Below the pieces are notes generated by a model, which searched no databases, was not told where the DNA came from, and was given only the letters and a program-made list of their open reading frames with translations. This document shows positions 23,701 through 37,700 of a stretch of DNA of 64,000 nucleotides, in pieces (position 1 is the stretch's first letter; every line of letters starts with the position of its first letter). This DNA is from Diprion similis (Eukaryota; Arthropoda; Insecta; Hymenoptera; Diprionidae), in contig NC_060114.1 of NCBI RefSeq assembly GCF_021155765.1, positions 14,145,501 to 14,209,500 of the forward strand, written 5' to 3'. A program made the translations under genes and the position numbers.

Positions 23701-26700
23701 GTTAATCGCAGCGTATTGGGACTGCGCCCAATCGATTTCTCTCGCAAAATTACGTCGGAATAGTGCCTTAAAGAATTTATTGCAGCCCTTTCCAAAGTCG
23801 TCGAAATTTTCGCCAAAAATCCAAAGAGGTTAGCCTTAGTTTTTTCCTCATTTTCGGAGCCGAAAATTTTTCGTCTCGGAATCGATTTGTATGACCCTTT
23901 CCGGAGTAAATCGACCCCCAGGAACTCAAAAAACACATGAAAAAGAGCGTCGGACCAACAGCAGAGAAATGGGGACGAAAATAATCAGTTTTTCGCCTGT
24001 AACTTCTCAGGCGTTAATCGCAGCGTATTGGGACTGCGCCCAATCGATTTCTCTCGCAAAATTACGTCGGAATAGTGCCTCAAAGAATTTATTGCAGCAC
24101 TTTTCAAAGTCGTCGAAATTTTCGCCAAAAATCCAAAGGGGTTAGCCTTAGTTTTTTCCTCCTTTTCGGAGCCGACAAGTTTTCGTCTCGGAATCGATTT
24201 GTATGACCCTTTCCGGAGTAAATCGACCCCCAGGAACTCAAAAAACACATGAAAAAGAGCGTCGGACCAACAGCAGAGAAATGAGGACGAGAATAATCAG
24301 TTTTTTGCCTGTAACTTCTCAGGCGTTAATCGCAGCGTATTGGGACTGCGCCCAATCGATTTCTCTCGCAAAATTACGTCGGAATAGTGCCTTAAAGAAT
24401 TTATTGCAGCCCTTTTCAAAGTCGTCGAAATTTTCGCCAAAAATCCAAAGGGGTTAGCCTTAGTTTTTTCCCCATTTTCGGAGCCGAAAATTTTTCGTCT
24501 CGAAATCGATTGGTATGACCCTTTCCGGAGTAAATCGACCCCCAGGAACTCAAAAAACACATGAAAAAGAGCGTCGGACCAACAGCAGAGAAATGAGGAC
24601 GAGAATAATCAGTTTTTTGCCCGTAACTTCTCAGGCGTTAATCGCAGCGTATTGGGACTGCGCCCAATCGATTTCTCTCGCAAAATTACGTCGGAATAGT
24701 GCCTTAAAGAATTTATTGCAGCCCTTTCTAAAGTTGTCGAAATTTTCGCTGAAAATCCAAAGGGGTTAGCCTTAGTTTTTTCCTCATTTTCGGAGCCGAC
24801 AATTTTTCGTCTCGGAATCGATTTGTATGACCCTTTCCGGAGTAAATCGACCCCCAGGAACTCAAAAAACACATGAAAAAGAGCGTCGGACCAACAGCAG
24901 AGAAATGAGGACGAGAATAATCAGTTTTTTGCCCGTAACTTCTCAGGCGTTAATCGCAGCGTATTGGGACTGCGCCCAATCGATTTCTCTCGCAAAATTA
25001 CGTCGGAATAGTGCCTTAAAGAATTTATTGCAGCCCTTTCTAAAGTTGTCGAAATTTTCGCTGAAAATCCAAAGGGGTTAGCCTTAGTTTTTTCCTCATT
25101 TTCGGAGCCGACAATTTTTCGTCTCGGAATCGATTTGTATGACCCTTTCCGGAGTAAATCGACCCCCAGGAACTCAAAAAACACATGAAAAAGAGCGTCG
25201 GACCAACAGCAGAGAAATGAGGACGAGAATAATCAGTTTTTTGCCCGTAACTTCTCAGGCGTTAATCGCAGCGTATTGGGACTGCGCCCAATCGATTTCT
25301 CTCGCAAAATTACGTCGGAATAGTGCCTTAAAGAATTTATTGCAGCCCTTTTCAAAGTCGTCGAAATTTTCGCCAAAAATCCAAAGGGGTAAGCCTTAGT
25401 TTTTTCCCCATTTTCGGAGCCGAAAATTTTTCGTCTCGGAATCGATTGGTATGACCCTTTCCGGAGTAAATCGACCCCCAGGAACTCAAAAAACACATGA
25501 AAAAGAGCGTCGGACCAACAGCAGAGAAATGAGGACGAGAATAATCAGTTTTTTGCCTGTCACTTCTCAGGCGTTAATCGCAGCGTATTGGGACTGCGCC
25601 CAATCGATTTCTCTCGCAGAATTACGTCGGAATAGTGCCTTAAAGAATTTATTGCAGCCCTTTTCAAAGTCGTCGAAATTTTCGCCAAAAATCCAAAGGG
25701 GTTAGCCTTAGTTTTTTCCCCATTTTCGGAGCCGAAAATTTTTCGTCTCGAAATCGATTGGTATGACCCTTTTCGGAGTAAATCGACCCCCAGGAACTCA
25801 AAAAACACATGAAAAAGAGCGTAGGACCAACAGCAGAGAAATGGGGACGAAAATAATCAGTTTTTCGCCTGTAACTTCTCAGGCGTTAATCGCAGCGTAT
25901 TGGGACTGCGCCCAATCGATTTCTCTCGCAAAATTACGTCGGAATAGTGCCTTAAAGATTTTATTGCAGCCCTTTTCAAAGTCGTCAAAATTTTCGCCAA
26001 AAATCCAAAGGGGTTAGCCTTAGTTTTTTCCTCATTTTCGGAGCCGACAATTTTTCGTCTCGGAATCGATTTGTATGACCCTTTCCGGAGTAAATGGACC
26101 CCCAGGAACTCAAAAAACACATGAAAAAGAGCGTAGGACCAACAGCAGAGAAATGGGGACGAAAATATTCAGTTTTTCGCCTGTAACTTCTCAGGCGTTA
26201 ATCGCAGCGTATTGGGACTGCGCCCAATCGATTTCTCTCGCAAAATTACGTCGGAATAGTGCCTTGAAGAATTTATTGCAGCCCTTTTCAAAGTCGTCGA
26301 AATTTTCGCCAAAAATCCAAAGGGGTTAGCCTTAGTTTTTTCCCCATTTTCGGAGCCGAAAATTTTTCGTCTCGAAATCGGTTGGTATGACCCTTTCCAG
26401 AGTAAATCGACCCCCAGGAACTCAAAAAACACATGATAACGAGCGTAGGACCAACAGCAGAGAAATGAGGACGAAAATAATCAGTTTTTCGCCTGTAACT
26501 TCTCAGGCGTTAATCGCAGCGTATTGGGACTGCGCCCAATCGATTTCTCTCGCAAAATTACGTCGGAATAGTGCCTTAAAGAATTTATTGCAGCCCTTTT
26601 CAAAGTCGTCGAAATTTTCGCCAAAAATCCAAAGGGGTTAGCCTTAGTTTTTTCCTCATTTTCGGAGCCGAAAATTTTTCGTCTCGGAATCGATTTGTAT

Positions 26701-29700
26701 GACCCTTTCCGGAGTAAATCGACCCCCAGGAACTCAAAAAACACATGAAAAAGAGCGTAGGACCAACAGCAGAGAAATGGGGACGAAAATAATCAGTTTT
26801 TCGCCTGTAACTTCTCAGGCGTTAATCGCAGCGTATTGGGACTGCGCCCAATCGATTTCTCTCGCAGAATTACGTCGGAATAGTGCCTCAAAGAATTTAT
26901 TGCAGCTCTTTTCAAAGTCGTCGAAATTTTCGCCAAAAATCCAAAGGGGTTAGCCTTAGTTTTTTCCCCATTTTCGGAGCCGAAAATTTTTCGTCTCGAA
27001 ATCGATTGGTATGACCCTTTCCGGAGTAAATCGACCCCCAGGAACTCAAAAAACACATGAAAAAGAGCGTCGGACCAACAGCAGAGAAATGAGGACGAGA
27101 ATAATCAGTTTTTTGCCCGTAACTTCTCAGGCGTTAATCGCAGCGTATTGGGACTGCGCCCAATCGATTTCTCTCGCAAAATTACGTCGGAATAGTGCCT
27201 CAAAGAATTTATTGCAGCCCTTTCTAAAGTTGTCGAAATTTTCGCTAAAAATCCAAAGGGGTTAGCCTTAGTTTTTTCCTCATTTTCGGAGCCGACAATT
27301 TTTCGTCTCGGAATCGATTTGTATGACCCTTTCCGGAGTAAATCGACCCCCAGGAACTCAAAAAACACATGAAAAAGAGCGTCGGACCAACAGCAGAGAA
27401 ATGAGGACGAGAATAATCAGTTTTTTGCCTGTAACTTCTCAGGCGTTAATCGCAGCGTATTGGGACTGCGCCCAATCGATTTCTCTCGCAAAATTACGTC
27501 GGAATAGTGCCTTGAAGAATTTATTGCAGCCCTTTTCAAAGTCGTCGAAATTTTCGCCAAAAATCCAAAGGGGTTAGCCTTAGTTTTTTCCCCATTTTCG
27601 GAGCCGAAAATTTTTCGTCTCGAAATCGGTTGGTATGACCCTTTCCGGAGTAAATCGACCCCCAGGAACTCAAAAAACACATGATAACGAGCGTAGGACC
27701 AACAGCAGAGAAATGAGGACGAAAATAATCAGTTTTTCGCCTGTAACTTCTCAGGCGTTAATCGCAGCGTATTGGGACTGCGCCCAATCGATTTCTCTCG
27801 CAAAATTACGTCGGAATAGTGCCTTAAAGAATTTATTGCAGCACTTTTCAAAGTCGTCGAAATTTTCGCCAAAAATCCAAAGGGGTTAGCCTTAGTTTTT
27901 TCCTCATTTTCGGAGCCGACAATTTTTCGTCTCGGAATCGATTTGTATGACCCTTTCCGGAGTAAATCGACCCCCAGGAACTCAAAAAACACATGAAAAA
28001 GAGCGTCGGACCAACAGCAGAGAAATGAGGACGAGAATAATCAGTTTTTTGCCTGTAACTTCTCAGGCGTTAATCGCAGCGTATTGGGACTGCGCCCAAT
28101 CGATTTCTCTCGCAAAATTACGTCGGAATAGTGCCTTCAAGAATTTATTGCAGCCCTTTCCAAAGTCGTCGAAATTTTCGCCAAAAATCCAAAGAGGTTA
28201 GCCTTAGTTTTTTCCTCATTTTCGGAGCCGAAAATTTTTCGTCTCGGAATCGATTTGTATGACCCTTTCCGGAGTAAATCGACCCCCAGGAACTCAAAAA
28301 ACACATGAAAAAGAGCGTCGGACCAACAGCAGAGAAATGGGGACGAAAATAATCAGTTTTTCGCCTGTAACTTCTCAGGCGTTAATCGCAGCGTATTGGG
28401 ACTGCGCCCAATCGATTTCTCTCGCAAAATTACGTCGGAATAGTGCCTCAAAGAATTTATTGCAGCACTTTTCAAAGTCGTCGAAATTTTCGCCAAAAAT
28501 CCAAAGGGGTTAGCCTTAGTTTTTTCCTCCTTTTCGGAGCCGACAAGTTTTCGTCTCGGAATCGATTTGTATGACCCTTTCCGGAGTAAATCGACCCCCA
28601 GGAACTCAAAAAACACATGAAAAAGAGCGTCGGACCAACAGCAGAGAAATGAGGACGAGAATAATCAGTTTTTTGCCTGTAACTTCTCAGGCGTTAATCG
28701 CAGCGTATTGGGACTGCGCCCAATCGATTTCTCTCGCAAAATTACGTCGGAATAGTGCCTTAAAGAATTTATTGCAGCCCTTTTCAAAGTCGTCGAAATT
28801 TTCGCCAAAAATCCAAAGGGGTTAGCCTTAGTTTTTTCCCCATTTTCGGAGCCGAAAATTTTTCGTCTCGAAATCGATTGGTATGACCCTTTCCGGAGTA
28901 AATCGACCCCCAGGAACTCAAAAAACACATGAAAAAGAGCGTCGGACCAACAGCAGAGAAATGAGGACGAGAATAATCAGTTTTTTGCCCGTAACTTCTC
29001 AGGCGTTAATCGCAGCGTATTGGGACTGCGCCCAATCGATTTCTCTCGCAAAATTACGTCGGAATAGTGCCTTAAAGAATTTATTGCAGCCCTTTCTAAA
29101 GTTGTCGAAATTTTCGCTGAAAATCCAAAGGGGTTAGCCTTAGTTTTTTCCTCATTTTCGGAGCCGACAATTTTTCGTCTCGGAATCGATTTGTATGACC
29201 CTTTCCGGAGTAAATCGACCCCCAGGAACTCAAAAAACACATGAAAAAGAGCGTCGGACCAACAGCAGAGAAATGAGGACGAGAATAATCAGTTTTTTGC
29301 CCGTAACTTCTCAGGCGTTAATCGCAGCGTATTGGGACTGCGCCCAATCGATTTCTCTCGCAAAATTACGTCGGAATAGTGCCTTAAAGAATTTATTGCA
29401 GCCCTTTTCAAAGTCGTCGAAATTTTCGCCAAAAATCCAAAGGGGTAAGCCTTAGTTTTTTCCCCATTTTCGGAGCCGAAAATTTTTCGTCTCGGAATCG
29501 ATTGGTATGACCCTTTCCGGAGTAAATCGACCCCCAGGAACTCAAAAAACACATGAAAAAGAGCGTCGGACCAACAGCAGAGAAATGAGGACGAGAATAA
29601 TCAGTTTTTTGCCTGTCACTTCTCAGGCGTTAATCGCAGCGTATTGGGACTGCGCCCAATCGATTTCTCTCGCAGAATTACGTCGGAATAGTGCCTTAAA

Positions 29701-30385
29701 GAATTTATTGCAGCCCTTTTCAAAGTCGTCGAAATTTTCGCCAAAAATCCAAAGGGGTTAGCCTTAGTTTTTTCCCCATTTTCGGAGCCGAAAATTTTTC
29801 GTCTCGAAATCGATTGGTATGACCCTTTTCGGAGTAAATCGACCCCCAGGAACTCAAAAAACACATGAAAAAGAGCGTAGGACCAACAGCAGAGAAATGG
29901 GGACGAAAATAATCAGTTTTTCGCCTGTAACTTCTCAGGCGTTAATCGCAGCGTATTGGGACTGCGCCCAATCGATTTCTCTCGCAAAATTACGTCGGAA
30001 TAGTGCCTTAAAGATTTTATTGCAGCCCTTTTCAAAGTCGTCAAAATTTTCGCCAAAAATCCAAAGGGGTTAGCCTTAGTTTTTTCCTCATTTTCGGAGC
30101 CGACAATTTTTCGTCTCGGAATCGATTTGTATGACCCTTTCCGGAGTAAATCGACCCCCAGGAACTCAAAAAACACATGAAAAAGAGCGTCGGACCAACA
30201 GCAGAGAAATCAGGACGAGAATAATCAGTTTTTTGCCTGTAACTTCTCAGGCGTTAATCGCAGCGTATTGGGACTGCGCCCAATCGATTTCTCTCGCAAA
30301 ATTACGTCGGAATAGTGCCTTAAAGAATTTATTGCAGCCCTTTTCAAAGTCGTCGAAATTTTCGCCAAAAATCCAAAGGGGTTAG
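20771..30385 (+). repeat. higher-order duplications in the left half of the satellite
   Basis: Diagnostic variants recur at fixed offsets. The unusual monomers at 20771 and 21083 reappear at 26075 and 26387 (offset 5304 = 17 monomers). The run 24827-26017 reappears from 28883 (offset 4056 = 13 monomers; monomers 25139, 25451 and 25763 match 29195, 29507 and 29819). The run 23891-24769 reappears from 28259 (offset 4368 = 14 monomers). The change from 14 to 13 is explained by one extra monomer, since 24515 and 24827 are near-identical neighbours. This shows block duplication by unequal exchange. Confidence 0.8.
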
Positions 30386-33300
30386 CCTTAGTTTTTTCCC
30401 CATTTTCGGAGCCGAAAATTTTTCGTCTCGGAATCGATTGGTATGACCCTTTCCGGAGTAAATCGACCCCCAGGAACTCAAAAAACACATGAAAAACAGC
30501 GTCGGACCAACAGCAGAGAAATGAGGACGAGAATAATCAGTTTTTTGCCTGTAACTTCTCAGGCGTTAATCGCAGCGTATTGGGACTGCGCCCATTCGAT
30601 TTCTCTCGCAAAATTACGTCGGAATAGTGCCCTCAAGAATTTAATGCAGCCCTTTTCAAAGTCGTCGAAATTTTCGCCAAAAATCCAAAGGGGTTAGCCT
30701 TAGTTTTTTCCCCATTTTCGGAGCCGAAAATTTTTCGTCTCGAAATCGATTGGTATGACCCTTTCCGGAGTAAATCGACCCCCAGGAACTCAAAAAACAC
30801 ATGAAAAAGAGCGTAGGACCAACAGCAGAGAAATGGGGACGAAAATAATCAGTTTTTCGCCTGTAACTTCTCAGGCGTTAATCGCAGCGTATTGGGACTG
30901 CGCCCAATCGATTTCTCTCGCAAAATTACGTCGGAATAGTGCCTTAAAGAATTTATTGCAGCCCTTTTCAAAGTCGTCGAAATTTTCGCCAAAAATCCAA
31001 AGGGGTTAGCCTTAGTTTTTTCCTCATTTTCGGAGCCGAAAATTTTTCGTCTCGGAATCGATTTGTATGACCCTTTCCGGAGAAAATCGACCCCCAGGAA
31101 CTCAAAAAACACATGAAAAAGAGCGTGGGACCAACAGCAGAGAAATGAGGACGAGAATAATCAGTTTTTTGCCTGTAACTTCTCAGGCGTTAATCGCAGC
31201 GTATTGGGACTGCGCCCAATCGATTTCTCTCGCAAAATTACGTCGGAATAGTGCCTTAAAGAATTTATTGCAGCCCTTTTCAAAGTCCCCGAAATTTTCG
31301 CCAAAAATCCAAAGGGGTTAGCCTTAGTTTTTTCCCCATTTTCGGAGCCGAAAATTTTTCGTCTCGAAATCGATTGGTATGACCCTTTCCGGAGTAAATC
31401 GACCCCCAGGAACTCAAAAAACACATGAAAAAGAGCGTAGGACCAACAGCAGAGAAATGGGGACGAAAATAATCAGTTTTTCGCCTGTAACTTCTCAGGC
31501 GTTAATCGCAGCGTATTGGGACTGCGCCCAATCGATTTCTCTCGCAGAATTACGTCGGAATAGTGCCTTAAAGAATTTATTGCAGCCCTTTTCAAAGTCG
31601 TCGAAATTTTCGCCAAAAATCCAAAGGGGTTAGCCTTAGTTTTTTCCCCATTTTCGGAGCCGAAAATTTTTCGTCTCGAAATCGATTGGTATGACCCTTT
31701 TCGGAGTAAATCGACCCCCAGGAACTCAAAAAACACATGAAAAAGAGCGTAGGACCAACAGCAGAGAAATGGGGACGAAAATAATCAGTTTTTCGCCTGT
31801 AACTTCTCAGGCGTTAATCGCAGCGTATTGGGACTGCGCCCAATCGATTTCTCCCGCAAAATTACGTCGGAATAGTGCCTTAAAGATTTTATTGCAGCCC
31901 TTTTCAAAGTCGTCAAAATTTTCGCCAAAAATCCAAAGGGGTTAGCCTTAGTTTTTTCCTCATTTTCGGAGCCGACAATTTTTCGTCTCGGAATCGATTT
32001 GTATGACCCTTTCCGGAGTAAATCGACCCCAGGAACTCAAAAAACACATGAGAAAGAGCGTCGGACCAACAGCAGAGAAATGAGGACGGAAATAATCAGT
32101 TTTTTGCCTGTAACTTCTCAGGCGTTAATCGCAGCGTATTGGCACTGCGCCCAATCGATTTCTTTAGCAAAATTACGTCGGAATAGTGCCTTAAAGAATT
32201 TATTGCAGCCCTTTTCAAAGTCGTCGAAATTTTCGCCAAAAATCCAAAGGGGTTAGCCTTAGTTTTTTCCCCATTTTCGGAGCCGAAAATTTTTCGTCTC
32301 GGAATCGATTTGTATGACCCTTTCCGGAGAAAATCGACCCCCAGGAACTCAAAAAACACATGAAAAAGAGCGTGGGACCAACAGCAGAGAAATGAGGACG
32401 AGAATAATCAGTTTTTTGCCTGTAACTTCTCAGGCGTTAATCGCAGCGTATTGGGACTGCGCCCAATCGATTTCTCTCGCAAAATTACGTCGGAATAGTG
32501 CCTTAAAGAATTTATTGCAGCCCTTTTCAAAGTCCCCGAAATTTTCGCCAAAAATCCAAAGGGGTTAGCCTTAGTTTTTTCCCCATTTTCGGAGCCGAAA
32601 ATTTTTCGTCTCGAAATCGATTGGTATGACCCTTTCCGGAGTAAATCGACCCCCAGGAACTCAAAAAACACATGAAAAAGAGCGTAGGACCAACAGCAGA
32701 GAAATGGGGACGAAAATAATCAGTTTTTCGCCTGTAACTTCTCAGGCGTTAATCGCAGCGTATTGGGACTGCGCCCAATCGATTTCTCTCGCAGAATTAC
32801 GTCGGAATAGTGCCTTAAAGAATTTATTGCAGCCCTTTTCAAAGTCGTCGAAATTTTCGCCAAAAATCCACAGGGGTTAGCCTTAGTTTTTTCCCCATTT
32901 TCGGAGCCGAAAATTTTTCGTCTCGAAATCGATTGGTATGACCCTTTCCGGAGTAAATCGACCCCCAGGAACTCAAAAAACACATGAAAAAGAGCGTAGG
33001 ACCAACAGCAGAGAAATGGGGACGAGAATAATCAGTTTTTTGCCTGTAACTTCTCAGGCGTTAATCGCAGCGTATTGGGACTGCGCCCAATCGATTTCTC
33101 TCGCAAAATTACGTCGGAATAGTGCCTTAAAGAATTTATTGCAGCCCTTTTCAAAGTCGTCGAAATTTTCGCCAAAAATCCAAAGGGGTTAGCCTTAGTT
33201 TTTTCCCCATTTTCGGAGCCGAAAATTTTTCGTCTCGGAATCGATTGGTATGACCCTTTCCGGAGTAAATCGACCCCAGGAACTCAAAAAACACATGAAA

Positions 33301-34796
33301 AAGAGCGTAGGACCAACAGCAGAGAAATGGGGACGAAAATAATCAGTTTTTCGCCTGTAACTTCTCAGGCGTTAATCGCAGCGTATTGGGACTGCGCCCA
33401 ATCGATTTCTCTCGCAAAATTACGTCGGAATAGTGCCTTACAGAATTTATTGCAGCCCTTTTCAAAGTCGTCGAAATTTTCGGCAAAAATCCAAAGAGGT
33501 TAGCCTTAGTTTTTTCCTCATTTTCAGAGCCGAAAATTTTTCGTCTCGGAATCGATTTGTATGACCCTTTCCGGAGTAAATCGACCCCCAGGAACTCGAA
33601 AAACACATGAAAAAGAGCGTCGGACCAACAGCAGAGAAATGAGGACGAAAATAATCAGTTTTTTGCCTGTAACTTCTCAGGCGTTAATCGCAGCGTATTG
33701 GGACTGCGCCCAATCGATTTCTCTCGCATAATTACGTCGGAATAGTGCCTTGAAGAATTTATTGCAGCCCTTTCCAAAGTCGTCGAAATTTTCGCCAAAA
33801 ATCCAAAGAGGTTAGCCTTAGTTTTTTCCTCATTTTCGGAGCCGAAAATTTTTCGTTTCGGAATCGATTTGTATGACCCTTTCCGGAGTAAATCGACCCC
33901 CAGGAACTCAAAAAACACATGAAAAAGAGCGTCGGACCAACAGCAGAGAAATGAGGACGAGAATAATCAGTTTTTTGCCTGTAACTTCTCAGGCGTTAAT
34001 CGCAGCGTATTGGCACTGCGCCCAATCGATTTCTCTCGCAAAATTACGTCGGAATAGTGCCTTAAAGAATTTATTGCAGCCCTTTTCAAAGTCGTCGAAA
34101 TTTTCGCCAAAAATCCAAAGGGGTTAGCCTTAGTTTTTTCCCCATTTTCGGAGCCGAAAATTTTTCGTCTCGGAATCGATTGGTATGACCCTTTCCGGAG
34201 TAAATCGACCCCCAGGAACTCAAAAAACACATGAAAAAGAGCGTCGGACCAACAGCAGAGAAATGGGGACGAAAATAATCAGTTTTTCGCCTGTAACTTC
34301 TCAGGCGTTGATCGCAGCGTATTGGGACTGCGCCCAATCGATTTCTCTCGCAAAATTACGTCGGAATAGTGCCTTAAAGAATTTATTGCAGCCCTTTTCA
34401 AAGTCGTCGAAATTTTCGCCAAAAATCCAAAGGGGTTAGCCTTAGTTTTTTCCTCATTTTCGGAGCCGAAAATTTTTCGTCTCGGAATCGATTGGTATGA
34501 CCCTTTCCGGAGTAAATCGACCCCCAGGAACTCAAAAAACACATGAAAAAGAGCGTAGGACCAACAGCAGAGAAATGGGGACGAAAATAATCAGTTTTTC
34601 GCCTGTAACTTCTCAGGCGTTGATCGCAGCGTATTGGGACTGCGCCCAATCGATTTCTCTCGCAAAATTACGTCGGAATAGTGCCTTAAAGAATGTATTG
34701 CAGCCCTTTTCAAAGTCGTCGAAATTTTCGCTCAAAATCCAAAGGGGTTAGCCTTAGTTTTTTCCTCATTTTCGGAGCCGAAAATTTTTCGTCTCG

Positions 34797-37700
34797 ATTT
34801 GTATGACCCTTTCCGGAGTAAATCGACCCCCAGGAACCCAAAAAACACATGAAAAAGAGCGTCGGACCAACAGCAGAGAAATGAGGACGAAAATAATCAG
34901 TTTTTTGCCTGTAACTTCTCAGGCGTTAATCGCAGCGTATTGGCACTGCGCCCAATCGATTTCTCTCGCAAAATTACGTCGGAATAGTGCCTCAAAGAAT
35001 TTATTGCAGCACTTTTCAAAGTAGTCGAAATTTTCGCCAAAAATCCAAAGGGGTTAGCCTCAGTTTTTTCCTCATTTTCGGAGCCGAAAATTTTACGTCT
35101 CGGAATCGATTTGTATGACCCTTTCCGGAGTAAATCGACCCCCAGGAACTCAAAAAACACATGAAAAAGAGCGTAGGACCAACAGCAGAGAAATGAGGAC
35201 GAAAATAATCAGTTTTTCGCCTGTAACTTCTCAGCCGTTAATCGCAGCGTATTGGCACTGCGCCCAATCGATTTCTCTCGCAAAATTACGTCGGAATAGT
35301 GCCTTCAAGAATTTATTGCAGCCCTTTTCAAAGTCGTCGAAATTTCGCCAAAAATCCAAAGGGGTTAGCCTTAGTTTTTTCCTCATTTTCGGAGCCGAAA
35401 ATTTTTCGTCTCGGAATCGATTCGTATGTCCCTTTCCGGAGTAAATCGACCCCCAGGAACTCAAAAAACACATGAAAAAGTGCGTAGGACCAACAGCAGA
35501 GAAATGAGGACGAAAATAATCAGTTTTTCGCCTGTAACTTCTTAGGCGTTAATCGCAGCGTATTGGGACTGCGCCCAATCGATTTCTCCCGCAAAATTAC
35601 GTCGGAATAGTGCCTTCAAGAATTTATTGCAGGATTTTTCAAAGTCGTCGAAATTTTCGCTAAAAATCCAAAGGGGTTAGCCTTAGTTTTTTCCTCGTTT
35701 TCGGACTCGAAAATTTTTCGTCGAGGAATCGATTTGTATGACCCTTTCCGGAGTAAATCGACCCCCAGGAACCCAAAAAACACATGAAAAAGAGCGTCGG
35801 ACCATCAGCAGAGAAATGAGGACGAAAATAATCAGTTTTTCGCCTGTAACTTCTCAGGCGTTAATCGCAGCGTATTGGGACTGCGCCCAATCGATTTCTC
35901 TCGCAAAATTACGTCGGAATAGTGCCTTAAAGAATTTATTGCAGCCCTTTCTAAAATCGTTGAAATTTTCGCCAAAACTCCAAAGGGGTTAGCCTTAGTT
36001 TTTTCCTCATTTTCGGAGCCGAAAATTTCTCGTTTTGGAATCGATTTGTACGACCCTTTCCGGAGTAAATCGACCCCCAGAAACCCAAAAAACACATGAA
36101 AAAGAGCGTCGGACCATCAGCAGAGAAATGAGGACGAAAATAATCAGTTTTTCGCCTGTAACTTCTCAGGCGTTAATCGCAGCGTATTGGGACTGCGCCC
36201 AATCGATTTCTCTCGCAAAATTACGTCGGAATAGTGCCTTAAAGAATTTATTGCAGCCCTTTTCAAAGTCGTCGAAATTTTCGCCAAAAATCCAAAGGGG
36301 TTAGCCTTAGTTTTTTCCTCATTTTCGGAGCCGAAAATTTTTCGTCTCGGAATCGATTTGTATGACCCTTTCCGGAGTAAATCGACCCCCAGGAACTCAA
36401 AAAACACATGAAAAAGAGCGTCGGACCAACAGCAGAGAAATGAGGACGAGAATAATCAGTTTTTTGCCTGTAACTTCTCAGGCGTTAATCGCAGCGTATT
36501 GGGACTGCGCCCAATCGATTTCTCTCGCAAAATTACGTCGGAATAGTGCCTTAAAGAATTTATTGCAGCCCTTTTCAAAGTCGTCGAAATTTTCGCCAAA
36601 AATCCAAAGGGGTTAGCCTTAGTTTTTTCCTCATTTTCGGAGCCGAAAATTTTTCGTCTCGGAATCGATTGGTATGACCCTTTCCGGAGTAAATCGACCC
36701 CCAGGAACTCAAAAAACACATGAAAAAGAGCGTAGGACCAACAGCAGAGAAATGGGGACGAAAATAATCAGTTTTTCGCCTGTAACTTCTCAGGCGTTGA
36801 TCGCAGCGTATTGGGACTGCGCCCAATCGATTTCTCTCGCAAAATTACGTCGGAATAGTGCCTTAAAGAATTTATTGCAGCCCTTTTCAAAGTCGTCGAA
36901 ATTTTCGCCAAAAATCCAAAGGGGTTAGCCTTAGTTTTTTCCTCATTTTCGGAGCCGAAAATTTTTCGTCTCGGAATCGATTGGTATGACCCTTTCCGGA
37001 GTAAATCGACCCCCAGGAACTCAAAAAACACATGAAAAAGAGCGTAGGACCAACAGCAGAGAAATGGGGACGAAAATAATCAGTTTTTCGCCTGTAACTT
37101 CTCAGGCGTTGATCGCAGCGTATTGGGACTGCGCCCAATCGATTTCTCTCGCAAAATTACGTCGGAATAGTGCCTTAAAGAATTTATTGCAGCCCTTTTC
37201 AAAGTCGTCGAAATTTTCGCTCAAAATCCAAAGGGGTTAGCCTTAGTTTTTTCCTCATTTTCGGAGCCGAAAATTTTTCGTCTCGATTTGTATGACCCTT
37301 TCCGGAGTAAATCGACCCCCAGGAACCCAAAAAACACATGAAAAAGAGCGTCGGACCAACAGCAGAGAAATGAGGACGAAAATAATCAGTTTTTTGCCTG
37401 TAACTTCTCAGGCGTTAATCGCAGCGTATTGGCACTGCGCCCAATCGATTTCTCTCGCAAAATTACGTCGGAATAGTGCCTCAAAGAATTTATTGCAGCA
37501 CTTTTCAAAGTAGTCGAAATTTTCGCCAAAAATCCAAAGGGGTTAGCCTCAGTTTTTTCCTCATTTTCGGAGCCGAAAATTTTACGTCTCGGAATCGATT
37601 TGTATGACCCTTTCCGGAGTAAATCGACCCCCAGGAACTCAAAAAACACATGAAAAAGAGCGTAGGACCAACAGCAGAGAAATGAGGACGAAAATAATCA

